From positions 257,270,544 through 257,334,543 of the forward strand of contig CM060708.1 in the NCBI GenBank assembly GCA_030686995.1: DNA of 64,000 nucleotides. The letters run 5' to 3'. The notes under the pieces were generated by a model. The model had not been told where the DNA came from and did no database searches. It worked only from the letters and a program-made list of their open reading frames with translations. This document shows positions 10,727-21,300 of this stretch, in pieces (position 1 is the stretch's first letter; each line of letters starts with the position of its first letter). The stretch comes from Artemisia argyi (Eukaryota; Streptophyta; Magnoliopsida; Asterales; Asteraceae). Both the position numbers and the translations under genes were made by a program.

Positions 10727-11054
10727 TCATGGGGTCTTATTCTGCGTATAAATGTAATCAATATGAGCGATCAAGGTCCTTCTCATCAAGCACTCTTCTT
10801 CACCGATTCCTTCACACCCCTCTTCAATCTCAGCAGGTTCGCCACCACCCTGCAAAAAATATATATATATATAATCTATTTAGACGTTCAAAACATGAAA
10901 TTTACAGCTAGTATTAAGTTACTCATACTTTCCAAGATACCTTATTTTGATGTCTTCTTGTTGTGGTGTCGGCTGCCATGTGACGGGCGGCATAGGACGT
11001 CGTGGAGCATAGGAGAAGGGCTAGTATGAGGAAGAGGGTGGTGGTTCTAGACAT
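10727..11054 (-). CDS. PSK: Phytosulfokine precursor (YIYTQ), copy 1
   Basis: Two exons on the minus strand, 11054-10941 (38 codons) and 10849-10727 (41 codons with stop), joined across a 91-bp GT-AG intron in phase 0, give 78 residues. Residues 1 to about 22 form a signal peptide ([20 protein letters not shown]). The C-terminal half has the PSK-family pattern: two cysteines eight residues apart (CEGIGEEEC), RRTL, then AHID and the pentapeptide YIYTQ at residues 70-74. In the family, the two tyrosines are sulphated by TPST in the Golgi (the Asp before the first Tyr is part of the recognition), the precursor is secreted and cut by subtilases, and the peptide is perceived by the LRR receptor kinase PSKR. 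Too small in each exon to be obvious as an ORF. A TATA box lies at 11111-11118. Confidence 0.93.
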
Positions 11055-12249
11055 GGTTGTTAGGGTGATGAGGGATTGAGGGTATACATGGATTGAAGTA
11101 ACATGATATAAATTTATAGATACAACCAATATGTGCTGTGTGAAAAGGAGACTTTAGAATGCACATAATTTAATATAAGGTTTGTCTTGTATATGGCAGT
11201 CATAATTGAAGTAATTAAACTCGAATGTGGAATCATTTAAGGTTTTTAAAGGTGGATGTAAAGTTATTTGATTTGATTAATGACATAAACAGGACAAAGA
11301 ATATAACATGTCGGTCAGCCAAACGATTGGCTTGTACTCTTGTAGACAAACTGATTGACCTGCACAAAGTCCACCCATGAAGGTTATGGTGTTCAGCCGT
11401 GGTGCTCTGTTGGGTCAACACGAGACGTTATTTGATTAAAGCATGATTTCTGCGGCTCAACGATGAGAAGCATCGCAAGGTTTGTCAAAACAATATGAGT
11501 TGACGCACCAGTTGTTGGTTGTCGAGAATTGCTGTTATAATAAATGTGGCCAAATTTGGTGGTTAGTTAGTTATGGCATTTGCCTAACAATTGGTTAGCA
11601 TCAAATCCCAACCATGGAATTTGTTTTAGTTATGGGTCATTATCAATCTGTGTTTGGTCCACAGTCCACTCTGTGAATCAAATGCTTAATAAAACTTGCT
11701 AGCTACTAGTTCATGCATACTTCATTTATCAATGGTTAATCGTGTTCTATCTAAAACACACATTAAAATAATTGCAGATATGCAGTTAATTTAAGATTGT
11801 ATGTTCATACCTTAATAAAATACACAACGTTTTTTATTATGTTATTTAACATGTCGGCTACCAAAATACATGTGCAAGTTGCCAAGTTGTGTGTTTGTAA
11901 ATGGTAAAAGATGTTTTAGAACAAATACCACAATTACTATATTATGATCATTCAAAGTTACAAGTGACATTGATTTCGGTATATAAAGTTTTTCTGGTGT
12001 TCTTGTTAATTAGCAAGTATTCTCCAACAGTTAGTATATGCATTTCGTATATTCGAAGGTATGAAAAGAAAACTGTTGAGAAGTTTATAGGCACTTCAAT
12101 GCAAATTTATTCGAGTTTTCTTTGTATTTCGGTTATTGACATAACGGCAAAAGAAAATGCAACAGGCGGGAGAAATGACATCGTTGAAAGAAATTTGTAG
12201 TAACAAATAACAATATACATAAATAACGATATAAGCTTTTTCGCAGGGT
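11055..12249. other. Intergenic between PSK copies 1 and 2
   Basis: Promoter of copy 1 on the left and 3' flank of copy 2 on the right. The segment from about 11640 to 12100 recurs in diverged form at 13130-13335 plus 13916-14070, so it belongs to the duplicated unit. The 99-codon plus-strand ORF at 11901 is not preserved in the second copy and looks fortuitous. Confidence 0.6.
11111..11118 (-). promoter_or_regulatory. TATA box of PSK copy 1
   Basis: Minus-strand CTATAAATT, 57 bp from the ATG. The same element in the same position precedes the other two PSK genes. A second shared motif, TGCATTCTAAA, lies at 11153-11163. Confidence 0.65.
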
Positions 12250-12581
12250 TTAATTCAATTTTTCTTTGTATGTATAAATGTAATCAGTATGAGCACTAAG
12301 GCTCCTTCTCATCAGGCACTCTTCTTCAATAATTCCTTCACAACTTTCTTCAATTTCAGCAGTTTGAACACCATCCTAGAAAGAAATTTAAATTATATCG
12401 AGATGTCAAAAAAATATGAAATGGACCACGTACTAGTAGTAATTAAATTACACGTGATACATACCTTATCTTGATGCTTTATGATCGTGGTGGTGTCGGC
12501 TGCCATGTGACGAGCAGTGTAGGATGGTGTGGAGCAGAGGAGAAGGGCTAGAACGAGCAAGAGCGTGGTGGTTCTAGACAT
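12250..12581 (-). CDS. Phytosulfokine-type precursor with variant pentapeptide YIYTY, copy 2
   Basis: Two minus-strand exons, 12581-12465 (39 codons) and 12375-12250 (42 codons with TAA), joined in phase 0 across an 89-bp GT-AG intron, give 80 residues. The signal peptide ([20 protein letters not shown]), the acidic linker, the Cys pair (CEGIIEEEC), MRRS and the AHTD lead-in are all intact. Residues 71-75 read YIYTY where canonical PSK has YIYTQ: the Gln codon CAG/CAA is replaced by TAC. The C-terminal tail (KEKLN) also differs. Both sulphatable tyrosines and the preceding Asp are kept, and there is no frameshift or premature stop, so this looks like a maintained gene with an altered ligand, a very recent loss, or a non-functional allele. 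Expression and processing are unknown. Position-5 variants of PSK have been reported in legumes, as I recall. Confidence 0.88.
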
Positions 12582-13334
12582 GGTTAATGACTTATATAAT
12601 GTTAAGGTGATGATTGAGGGTATACACATTGAGTGATATAAGAATGTATGAATTTATAGAACTGTGATTTTAGAATGCAAATATTTTAAGATCGTTTGGT
12701 TGGCAGTTTTTCAATGAAACAAACAAAAAGATATAATCATTAAGGGCATGTTTGTTAGACATCATATCTAATTCATTTCATTTCTTTATACTATTTCAAC
12801 CAAAACTGGCCAAATTAATCTTTCAATGCTGGATATGGGAAACGAATCAATTAGAGAAATGAACATGAGAAAGAAGATAACCTAACCTGAATGGTTGACA
12901 ATATAATGATAAACCAGCTACACAACACAGGTCAACCCTTACTCCAATCTGTCGTTGGATCGAGATGTATTGAAATACGTATGGTTTTGTTAAAACAGTA
13001 CTCGTTATATACTGCAGGAACCCGCAGTATTCATGCAAATTGATCAAGAATCTTAGTAAATGTTTTCAGTAATTGGTCAGCGTCAAATTTTAAGTATGTC
13101 ATATACTCATATGTTTAGCTTGGGTAATTATCGATCAATATTTCGTTAAAATCTGTAAATCGTTTCCGGTTATTACTACAACTTGCTAAATACAAGTTCA
13201 AGCACACTACAGTTAACAATGCTAATTCGTGTTTTATTTAACATAAAAAAACTTCAATTCATTTGAGGTTGTATACTCCTGCCTTAATATACACAAATGA
13301 ACGTTTCGGTTGTGTTATACTGCCTTTTAACATG
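12582..13334. other. Intergenic: promoter of PSK copy 2 and flank
   Basis: Contains the TATA box and the conserved upstream motif of copy 2, then AT-rich sequence homologous to the region upstream of copy 1. No gene seen. Confidence 0.5.
12651..12658 (-). promoter_or_regulatory. TATA box of PSK copy 2
   Basis: Minus-strand CTATAAATT, about 70 bp from the ATG, matching the element of the neighbouring copies. The shared upstream motif TGCATTCTAAA is at 12669-12679. The promoter of the variant gene is therefore not visibly degraded. Confidence 0.6.
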
Positions 13335-13915
13335 TCGGCTGATGACGTATAATACGGATAGCAGGCCTACTAGGCCAATATTATATTATACGTAATTGTA
13401 CCCTGGTCCAACAAACAAAAGGCGCTGGACATCGCTGAAGCCCGCGGTCCATGCCTACAAAGACGCACACAGATTATCCAAGCGACACTACCGTAGTAAG
13501 CTTGCGGATCGGTCCGCAGTCGCGGAAGATGATTTGTGTCCGCAATCATGATTAAGCTCGAACCCTTGCCCGACAAGGGTTCCACTCTAGCCATTAACAA
13601 CAACAAGCAAAATACTAGGGAACCCTCGTATTTGGCTCACCTATAAAAGACAACCTTTCAACATATTTACGAGATATGACTTTCTCACACATCCCAATTC
13701 ACACATATTTCTCTGACAACATGAATACTTACTCTCACGTCGGAGCTTAATCGTGGGGTCCGTCCTCACGGTAAGGCTAAAGATTTACTTTCATTTGTGC
13801 AGGGAATCTACCACTTGGATTAGTGCATAATTCTCATACGGACAGTCCACAAGGACGGCCCAATACAAAACCAAGCCTAATATTCACCTATCACACATTT
13901 TGCACTAACATCGGC
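13335..13915 (+). mobile_element. Solo LTR with 5-bp target duplication
   Basis: The LTR proper is 13340-13910 (571 bp), begins TGATGACG and ends CACTAACA, and is flanked by the 5-bp direct repeat TCGGC at 13335-13339 and 13911-13915. The empty site is visible in the paralogous segment near 11850, which reads CATGTCGGCTACC without an insert. A TATA-like CTATAAAAG at about 13641 sets the plus orientation. The GC content is higher than its surroundings. No second LTR or internal region is present, so it is the product of LTR-LTR recombination. Family not determined. Confidence 0.88.
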
Positions 13916-15002
13916 TACCAACGAGCATGTACAAGTTTCCAAGTGGTATTTATGTTGTTGATAAAATGATGTTTTAGAACAATAACTATTACTGTAATGT
14001 GTATGATCAGTAAAAATTACCAGTGATTTTGGTATATACGAGTATGTTTTTTCATGTGTCCAATATTATAAGTTTTTTCGTTTTTCAGTCATATTTAACG
14101 ATGTGATGGGTCAAAAGTCGAATCTGATACATGGGTCATGGGTGAATGAAGTAGGTGTTGACCACTGAAGGAATAATACAACTTGAGCTTGTGAACACCT
14201 GTCATAACCGTGAACGTTTTGTAGTCTTCATACCAACCAAACAAGTACAATATAACTAAGTAGAAGACCTTAACCCCGTTCAGAAAAAAAAAAAAAAAAA
14301 AAAAAAAAAATACCTTAACCATGTAATTAAGAACATAAAAGTCCGATAGAAATCGAAAATGGAACTGACCACGCAAAAGGGAAAACCTCAGGAGAGTTAT
14401 ATATGATCTCCACAAAGCATCCTTGTATGTTTCATGGTACATGGTGAACATTAAAGTTAACAGAGACAAACTAATTCACCGAATGTTCGCTTGATTAACC
14501 ATGGTCAGTTGGAGCATTCCGTAACTGATAGCTACCAAGTGTTACTATGCAAACGTACAGAGTTGAACCAAGATTAATGGATGATTACCCTAAATGTTCT
14601 ATGCAAACACAGTTGTAATAGATGCAGACATATCCACTAAATTTCTGCCTAGCTCATTATTAACCCGGAACAACCAACTGCTTGTCTGCATATATATTAT
14701 GCCACTTGGACATACTTTTCATAGTCAAGCTGCGGAAATCATGTTCAAATCAAACAATATATGGGTTAAGAGTTGACCATGATTAGACCACCAGAACCTT
14801 CACGGGTGGAAATTGTGCAGGTTAATCAACTTGTGTACATGCCAACTTTGGCTGACCTGCAGGATATATTATTTGTCCTATTGATTTTTGATTCGAATGT
14901 ACTTCAATTAATACTGCCCATATACAAAACAAAATACCTTAAAATATGTGCATTCTAAAGTCTCCTTTTCACACAGCTGTTGTTGGTTGTATGACTTGTA
15001 TC
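13916..15002. other. Intergenic between the solo LTR and PSK copy 3
   Basis: The first 150 bp is the tail of the PSK duplication unit. A 27-A homopolymer lies at 14284-14310. The last 60 bp is the promoter of PSK copy 3, with TGCATTCTAAA at 14949-14959. No other gene recognised. Confidence 0.5.
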
Positions 15003-15010
15003 TATAAATT
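15003..15010 (+). promoter_or_regulatory. TATA box of PSK copy 3
   Basis: TATAAATT about 57-64 bp upstream of the ATG. From about 14945 to the ATG the sequence is clearly homologous to the upstream region of copy 1, read on the opposite strand. Confidence 0.65.
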
Positions 15011-15066
15011 ATATCATGTTACTTCAATCTATCCATGTATAATACCCTCGTCACCTCAACACTAAC

Positions 15067-15542
15067 ATGTCTAGACCCACCACTCTCTTGCTCCTACTAG
15101 CCCTTCTCCTATGCTCCGCACAATCCCAGTCCGCCCGTCTCATGGTAGCTGCCATGGCGAAGACTAAACTTCAAAACAAGGTATCTTTGTAAGCATGTGT
15201 AAATTATAGTACTCGATTTTGTTTGCCGAGGGTGTTGATAATTCAAGAATTGCTTGGATAATTTCGTGAGTCGTTATTAGATAGCACTTGCATAATACAT
15301 TATTTCGAACCTATTTGAACCTATTTGATACCTTGGGTTACACTAAATTATCACTAACATTTTCCATGTTTCATATTTCTCACGTTTTAAAATAATGTAC
15401 GGAGTAATTTTCTTTGTAGGGTGGTGGCGAAACTGCTGAGATTGAAGAGGGATGTGAAGGTATTGGTGAAGATGAGTGTTTGATGAGAAGGACCCTTGTT
15501 GCTCATATCGACTACATATATACACAGAAGAAAAAACCATGA
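15067..15542 (+). CDS. PSK: Phytosulfokine precursor (YIYTQ), copy 3
   Basis: Exons 15067-15180 (38 codons) and 15420-15542 (41 codons with TGA), joined in phase 0 across a 239-bp GT-AG intron, encode 78 residues. The signal peptide is about residues 1-22 ([20 protein letters not shown]). Exon 2 carries the Cys pair (CEGIGEDEC), MRRTL, AHID and the hormone YIYTQ at residues 70-74, followed by a basic tail KKKP. It is in the opposite orientation to copies 1 and 2 and has a longer intron. Its exon boundaries fall at the same codons, so all three share ancestry. The product is expected to be secreted, tyrosine-sulphated and processed to the growth peptide PSK. A young LTR element begins 212 bp after the stop codon, close to or within the 3' untranslated region. 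Confidence 0.93.
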
Positions 15543-15749
15543 AAAAGCTTAAATCTATATTCATGCAAATTGCTTTTAGTCTACTTACACCAGTTATATC
15601 TTGCCCATAGTAGACCAACTTATCCTAAAAAACTTTGAGGAATTTGCCACCGTTATATTTTTTGTTACACAATGTGTAATTCTTAGTTCATGCCTTTAAT
15701 GTTTATGTTTTAAAGAATGCATGTAGTGCAAGACAGTCTCTCATGTGAC

Positions 15750-17109
15750 GACTATGTTGGACGAATAATGTCTGCTATGCCAAAAGGATATCAAGTTGGG
15801 TCGAATAAAGGGCCTGTAGATTAGTTAATGGTTTGGGCCACAGGCCAACAAACCCAATATTTAGATTAGACGGTTATTTAGTCAGTTAATTAGATTGCAA
15901 CGTTTAGTTTAGGGTTGCAACGGTTTAGAAGAAGCGGTATGTCTCTTGAAGACAACGTTTCAATATGTATATATAGATAGGATCCTGTAAACATCAAAAG
16001 TAACCCAATTCGTTTTATATATATCAATATAAAGGGTTCACCAAAATCTTCTTTGTTTATGTGTTTTGTATTCAATTAAACGATGTCATGATGTTGTTTG
16101 GAACATCAATATGATCCTGGAAGATCAGACCTGTAGAAATTCAACATGGCATCAGAGCCGATGGTTAGACCGATGGTTAGAATTGATGGTTAGATAGAAG
16201 AAGTTGGTTGCGTGAAAGATACAAAAGAATGGACGCGGTCATACCCAAGTTATTATGAGAATAAAAGAAGCCTATGCGATTGGGTTCAGGGAGGAATATG
16301 CGAGGCAGTCAAGAAATGCATTGGCATGGTTAAAGTGTACTATGGAGGCAAAAAGGGTGCAGGGTGAACCAGAGGAAATGGCTAGCATGAGTGAAATGGA
16401 GCCACAGAATGATGCAAGGGTGATTGCACATGGTGCACAGGGAAATGCACAGGTTGAAGCACTTGAAGCCCAAGTACAAGAAACTCCAAGGAAAAGGAGT
16501 AGGACTGCAAGAGATGTCAAAGTGGAAGACATATTTGGAACCAAGGCAAGGCTGGAAGGGATGATAGGTAAAATAGAAATTCGATGATGGAAGAAAAGTT
16601 AATTATAACTTTTGAAGATAACCAACAAGGAAATGGAGAATACAAATGGCTTAGACGGTCACAAAGAAGATGAAGAAAGCAGATTTTTGGCATATCGACA
16701 TTAGGGAGGAACTGTTGGACGAATAATGTCTGCTATGCCAAAAGGATATCAAGTTGGGTCGAATAAAGGGCCTGTAGATTAGTTAATGGTTTGGGCCACA
16801 GGCCAACAAACCCAATATTTAGATTAGACGGTTATTTAGTCAGTTAATTAGATTGCAACGTTTAGTTTAGGGTTGCAACGGTTTAGAAGAAGCGGTATGT
16901 CTCTTGAAGACAACGTTTCAATATGTATATATAGATAGGATCCTGTAAACATCAAAAGTAACCCAATTCGTTTTATATATATCAATATAAAGGGTTCACC
17001 AAAATCTTCTTTGTTTATGTGTTTTGTATTCAATTAAACGATGTCATGATGTTGTTTGGAACATCAATATGATCCTGGAAGATCAGACCTGTAGAAATTC
17101 AACAGACTA
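15750..17109 (+). mobile_element. Short non-autonomous LTR retrotransposon with identical LTRs
   Basis: The element proper is 15755-17104 (1,350 bp), flanked by the 5-bp duplication GACTA (15750-15754 and 17105-17109). The LTRs 15755-16146 and 16713-17104 are each 392 bp, begin TGTTGGAC and end TTCAACA, and show no difference when read base against base. A primer-binding site TGGCATCAGAGCC (initiator-Met type) starts directly after the left LTR at 16147, and a purine-rich AGGGAGGA precedes the right LTR. The 566-bp interior has no gag-pol and only one 110-codon ORF. It is TRIM/SMART-like in organisation, though larger than classical TRIMs. Identical LTRs indicate a very recent insertion. Confidence 0.93.
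16255..16587 (+). CDS. 110-residue ORF inside the short LTR element
   Basis: ATG-initiated ORF filling most of the element's interior. The product is rich in Ala, Glu and Met, with a basic stretch (TPRKRSRTARDVKVEDIF) in the second half. It might be a remnant of gag or a captured host fragment. I recognise no domain, zinc knuckle or protease motif. Whether it is translated is unknown. Confidence 0.35.
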   Translation: MRIKEAYAIGFREEYARQSRNALAWLKCTMEAKRVQGEPEEMASMSEMEPQNDARVIAHGAQGNAQVEALEAQVQETPRKRSRTARDVKVEDIFGTKARLEGMIGKIEIR

Positions 17110-17721
17110 TTTAAATTTAGGTGCCTATAAACTTTGGATCAACAGATTGATGATTTTTCTTGCGCTTGGCAACAAATCATGTTTTTCTATTATTGTTTCG
17201 ACCCAGCTATAAAATCACACAAATCGAAACTGTGACTAAAATCTCGGTAGTCTGAAATTTTCCTTGAATTCTTGTTAACAAGAAATAATATATGACCACA
17301 TACAGATTAAATATATACGTGCAATCACGTATCTTTTATGAATTCCAAAACTTGAGCTGAGTATCTTCTCTTGCTACGCAAATTTCTTATGGTTAATCAC
17401 AGGGGTGGACTTACCTTATGGCCGGTGGTGGCAAGTACTAACAATCATTGGACCCACCTAAGTATTAAAGTTGTGTTGTGTCCAATGCCTATTAAGTTCC
17501 GTAAACTTTGGGCTCTGTTGTAGCAAAAGTTATTGGGTTCCATAGATGACCATTAAGGTTTTATTGTATAAACTTAAGTACCTCGAACATCATACTATGA
17601 CCCCTTTTGATCGGAACTCATTCTGATCCGTATTCTTACCCTTATCACGATCTCTAGTGTCTGATGTTACTAGAGGAATTAGAATGATAAGTATATATAT
17701 TAGTAACTAATTAAGCACCAA
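17110..17721. other. Intergenic, nothing recognised
   Basis: AT-rich sequence between the short LTR element and the CACTA element. I see no ORF, repeat or conserved motif worth naming. Confidence 0.4.
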
Positions 17722-18306
17722 TATCACTACAAGAATCAGGAGAACAGGCGACGAGCCTATTCCCGTCGACACAATGTCGACGGCAATACGTAGAAAACGA
17801 AAAAAAAATGCTTGACCGAGCCAGGCTGCGTTGAATTTTTTAGGTTCATGCGCTCCCGTCGACATGTCGACAGGACCATAATGGTCAAAATTCCCAGGCT
17901 CAATAATTGCCAAAACTTTGGCGCGAAATTATCCCGCCTTAATAATCCCATCGACGGGATAATATTAGAAACGAGTTATTACGTAATTAACATGTGATTA
18001 GCGTTAATTATGTGTTTTGGTTTAACAGTCCCGTCGACATGTCAACGGGATTAGAAAGTAAAAATAAATATACTAAATTTGACAGACAAACAATTCCTTT
18101 GACCGGAAAACGAAGTGGGACCCACAATGTTGACGGCGATTGTCGACAATGTCGACGGCGATTGTCGACGGGAACGCTGTTGCCGACGGGGCATCCCGTC
18201 GTTACGTTCCCGTCGACATGTCGACGGCAACCAATACTACCGTTGACATGATGACGGCAACGTCGTAAAAAAGTCGACAGGGAAGCCATCGATTGTACTA
18301 GTGTAT
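17722..18306. mobile_element. Small non-autonomous CACTA (En/Spm) element
   Basis: The element proper is 17725-18303 (579 bp). It starts CACTACAAGAA and ends GTACTAGTG, and is flanked by the 3-bp duplication TAT (17722-17724 and 18304-18306), as CACTA elements require. Both subterminal regions carry repeated palindromic motifs around GTCGACATGTCGACGG, in both orientations, typical of transposase-binding subterminal repeats. No transposase is encoded; the local ORFs read through these repeats. Confidence 0.9.
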
Positions 18307-21300
18307 TTATGCTTATCAAGATAAACTTATGTTTCTCTTTCAGCCTTTCTAACTTTTTTATCCCATCGATCAGATTATACAGAGGGATACGTACACTCAT
18401 ATTCTCAACATTGTTGATTACTTTGACAGTTGACACTCTCACCGAATAAACTGGTGGAGATAGCAATATACAAGTTAAACATGCCGTTTCATGTAAAAAA
18501 TCCCTACCTAATATATATAAAAGATAGACAGTGGATTGGCGAACTAAAGCATGTTGTATGCATTAGCTTTTGTGATTAAAATGGACTGTCGATAGTTAAC
18601 AATTTCACAAATTTCGTAACTATTATAACGTTGTTTTTGCAAAAAGCTGCTATAACTATAGGGGGAGAAGTGAGAACTAGCTAGACCATATTTACTTTTA
18701 TACAGGCAACTCTTAGTAACTGTCATAGGAGAGTGTTCTAAAGGATGGCCGGCTTAGTGTAATCCATTATGGTTAGTAGTCCGGGAAACATATATTTAGG
18801 AAATTTAAAGTCAAGATTTATTGTATCAATATGGGGTCATGTTGAGATTAATATGGTCCTAGTGAGTGAAAATCCGAAATTGATCGAGTAACTTTCTTAA
18901 TGTTTGGAACTTAAATTTGCTGATGTTTTGCTGTTTTACAGCATGTGGTGTATTATTCGTTTGTGTTGGTTTCAAGTGAAATCCTGAACTTTCTCGATCT
19001 AACCATGAGTGATATCAAGTTAACTTTATATTTTCTTAACCAACTTTAGAGGGTGATGTGCTTTATAGAGAATCCAGTGCAGTGCCTACACGTACATGTG
19101 ACGAAGACCTTAGTATTTTCTTTAAAATTTGTCAAGGGCCTGTAGTGACAGCGATCACCTGCAACCGATCATCCATAACAAACTATGAGAAACCAATAAA
19201 GATGATGTGTTTATCATCTTATCAAGTGAATTCAATCTAGCATCCTTATCAGAATTATAAAGAACAAATAACGTAGAATTGATTACAGAACTTATCAGAA
19301 GTGTAAAGTATTACAATCTCAATAAATATACAATGATTTAGGACAAGACTGATTGCATCATATCACTTAATGACTTATTATCACACGAAATCGATGAATG
19401 AATTTATTTACTTAAATCTTTAATGGTACGCGCGTTCGTTAGATTCTTTTAGCAAGTTTAATTTGCTAAAAGTTATGTTAACTAGCTAGTTACAATTTCT
19501 AATTATACTACTGATATTCGTTATATTGTATGTAATTAGATGATTAACCAAAACGAGTAGGTAAAGAAGTATGTGGGGTTGTTATTAGCTGTGGAATCGA
19601 CTTTCGGAAAGCACCTTTTGTATTCTTTTTTTACGTAAGTTTAATTATCATTATCATGATAAGTTGCAACAATTAAGGAACCAATTCCACAAAATCACTA
19701 ACCGCTTTAATGCTTTTTCCTCACCTTTAAGTAATTAATCCTCTATAAACAAACCTACTAACTACGTCATATTTATACATACTAGTATACTATACTATGC
19801 ATCAGCATTGCCTTTGTAGCTTGTCTCGCGCGCACATGAGTCAAAGATACTTGAAAATCTCATGCGTTTACTGTTTTTATTATCGTGCATCTGCGCAGTT
19901 CCATATTCTTGGATTATGTATAGTGTTAAGTTAACACTATAACAAACATCTATGTGTACACATTTTTTTACATATGCACTCACATAAAGGCGTCAAACTG
20001 ATTAATCCGGTGTTAAAAAACTGAGGGTGGCAATAAAATACATCCACACTTTTAGGAATTGACCATAACATATATTTATCCAATTATCCACATTTAAAGT
20101 GATTAACATCTTTCTGCCAATATGCACGCTAAGTTTTGTTTTTAAGAAGACAATTCTTACACGCAGATGTGACAACAATAAGGAAATTTATTTTTGATTG
20201 GTAGAGTTCCATCAGTGGTGATGCCTATCCTTGTTAGGTCAGATAATGCTGATGGATAGATTATCTGTGCTTAACGGAGTTACGAAATGTAGCCATTGAG
20301 TGAGGTGAACTAGCATTAAGTGATACGGTTCTTTGGCGAAGCCTTCTTGTGATAGGATCTTCGTGCTAACTGTGAGGCTGTAGCTGCAGTTTGGCATTAA
20401 GATAATCTTACAAAAAGAAATGTAACCATAATCCTGATAGTATATCCTTAGTGCTTGGTGACTTGGTGAATTTGGTGATGTGAGCATATGGTTCTGTATG
20501 CATTTGGTTCAGCAATGTTTGTGTTAGAATTTGAAAGATTGTATGTACTTCTGTTATTTGTTGTTATTAGCTCTTAAGGGGTGTTTGGAATATGGCAATC
20601 TCCTCTTAAGATGCTTTTATTGTACATATTATACTTGGAGTAATATATATATTCACCATTTCACTAAAAAAACAATAAGGAAATTTAGGTATAAGTATGT
20701 ATGCACGGAGAAAATGAAGGTTTTAGAATTTCCATTAAGGCATTAATTTAGTTGGTTATAATACATAGATTTCCATTTTTAAACTTACTTAACTACTTTA
20801 TTGAACCAAATTAGATTGCATTATCTTTGTTCCGTAATTATTCTGACACGTAGATGGAAAACAGACAGCTTTGTATCTCGATCAATTCTTTAACAATTTG
20901 TCGGCCTCATGCTTCCAAGAATCTTGCTTCATTCTTTACTAGTAATATTAGTTTTTCTTTTTAGTATTTTACTTCACAATGTTTATATTTTTTAGTTTCT
21001 CAAAGCGTATAACTTTAATTTGATTGGGTATATACTCTCAAAAAGTATAGTATTTGTGGTTTATAATTGTGAAATGTTGCATATATAGCACTACAATTAG
21101 CCTTAAATAACATCTTCTTCTGTGCACTAACTCATCAACCTTAACTTTTAAGCTTTATTAAAAACAGCTTATAGATAAGGGATACAAAAATCATGCACGC
21201 ACCAAAGCGGAAAGCTAAGGTGACGGCAAACTAAAACCAATCAAAGAGCTACAAAACTCATCTTAAGCACAAAAGCTGATGTATTCATGAAAATAGCCAA

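Larger units (their letters stand above)
10685..14070. repeat. Diverged tandem duplication carrying PSK copies 1 and 2
   Basis: Unit A (about 10685-12200) and unit B (about 12205-14070) align in order: PSK 3' flank (CAATATACAT ... GCTTTTTC), gene, promoter, and a distal non-coding segment ending in similar sequence at about 11900-12000 and 13965-14050. The latter includes GATGTTTTAGAACAA in both. Unit B is lengthened by the solo LTR at 13340-13910. Boundaries are approximate. Confidence 0.7.

Noticed and set aside
11901..12200. 99-codon plus-strand ORF between PSK copies
   Set aside because: The paralogous segment near 13965 does not keep the frame and the sequence resembles no known protein.
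15890..17033. Two identical 61-codon minus-strand ORFs
   Set aside because: They are the same antisense frame in the two identical LTRs of the short LTR element.
20239..20487. 82-codon minus-strand ORF in the 18-22 kb interval
   Set aside because: No recognisable domain, no flanking splice-consistent extension; could be a gene fragment but I cannot support it.
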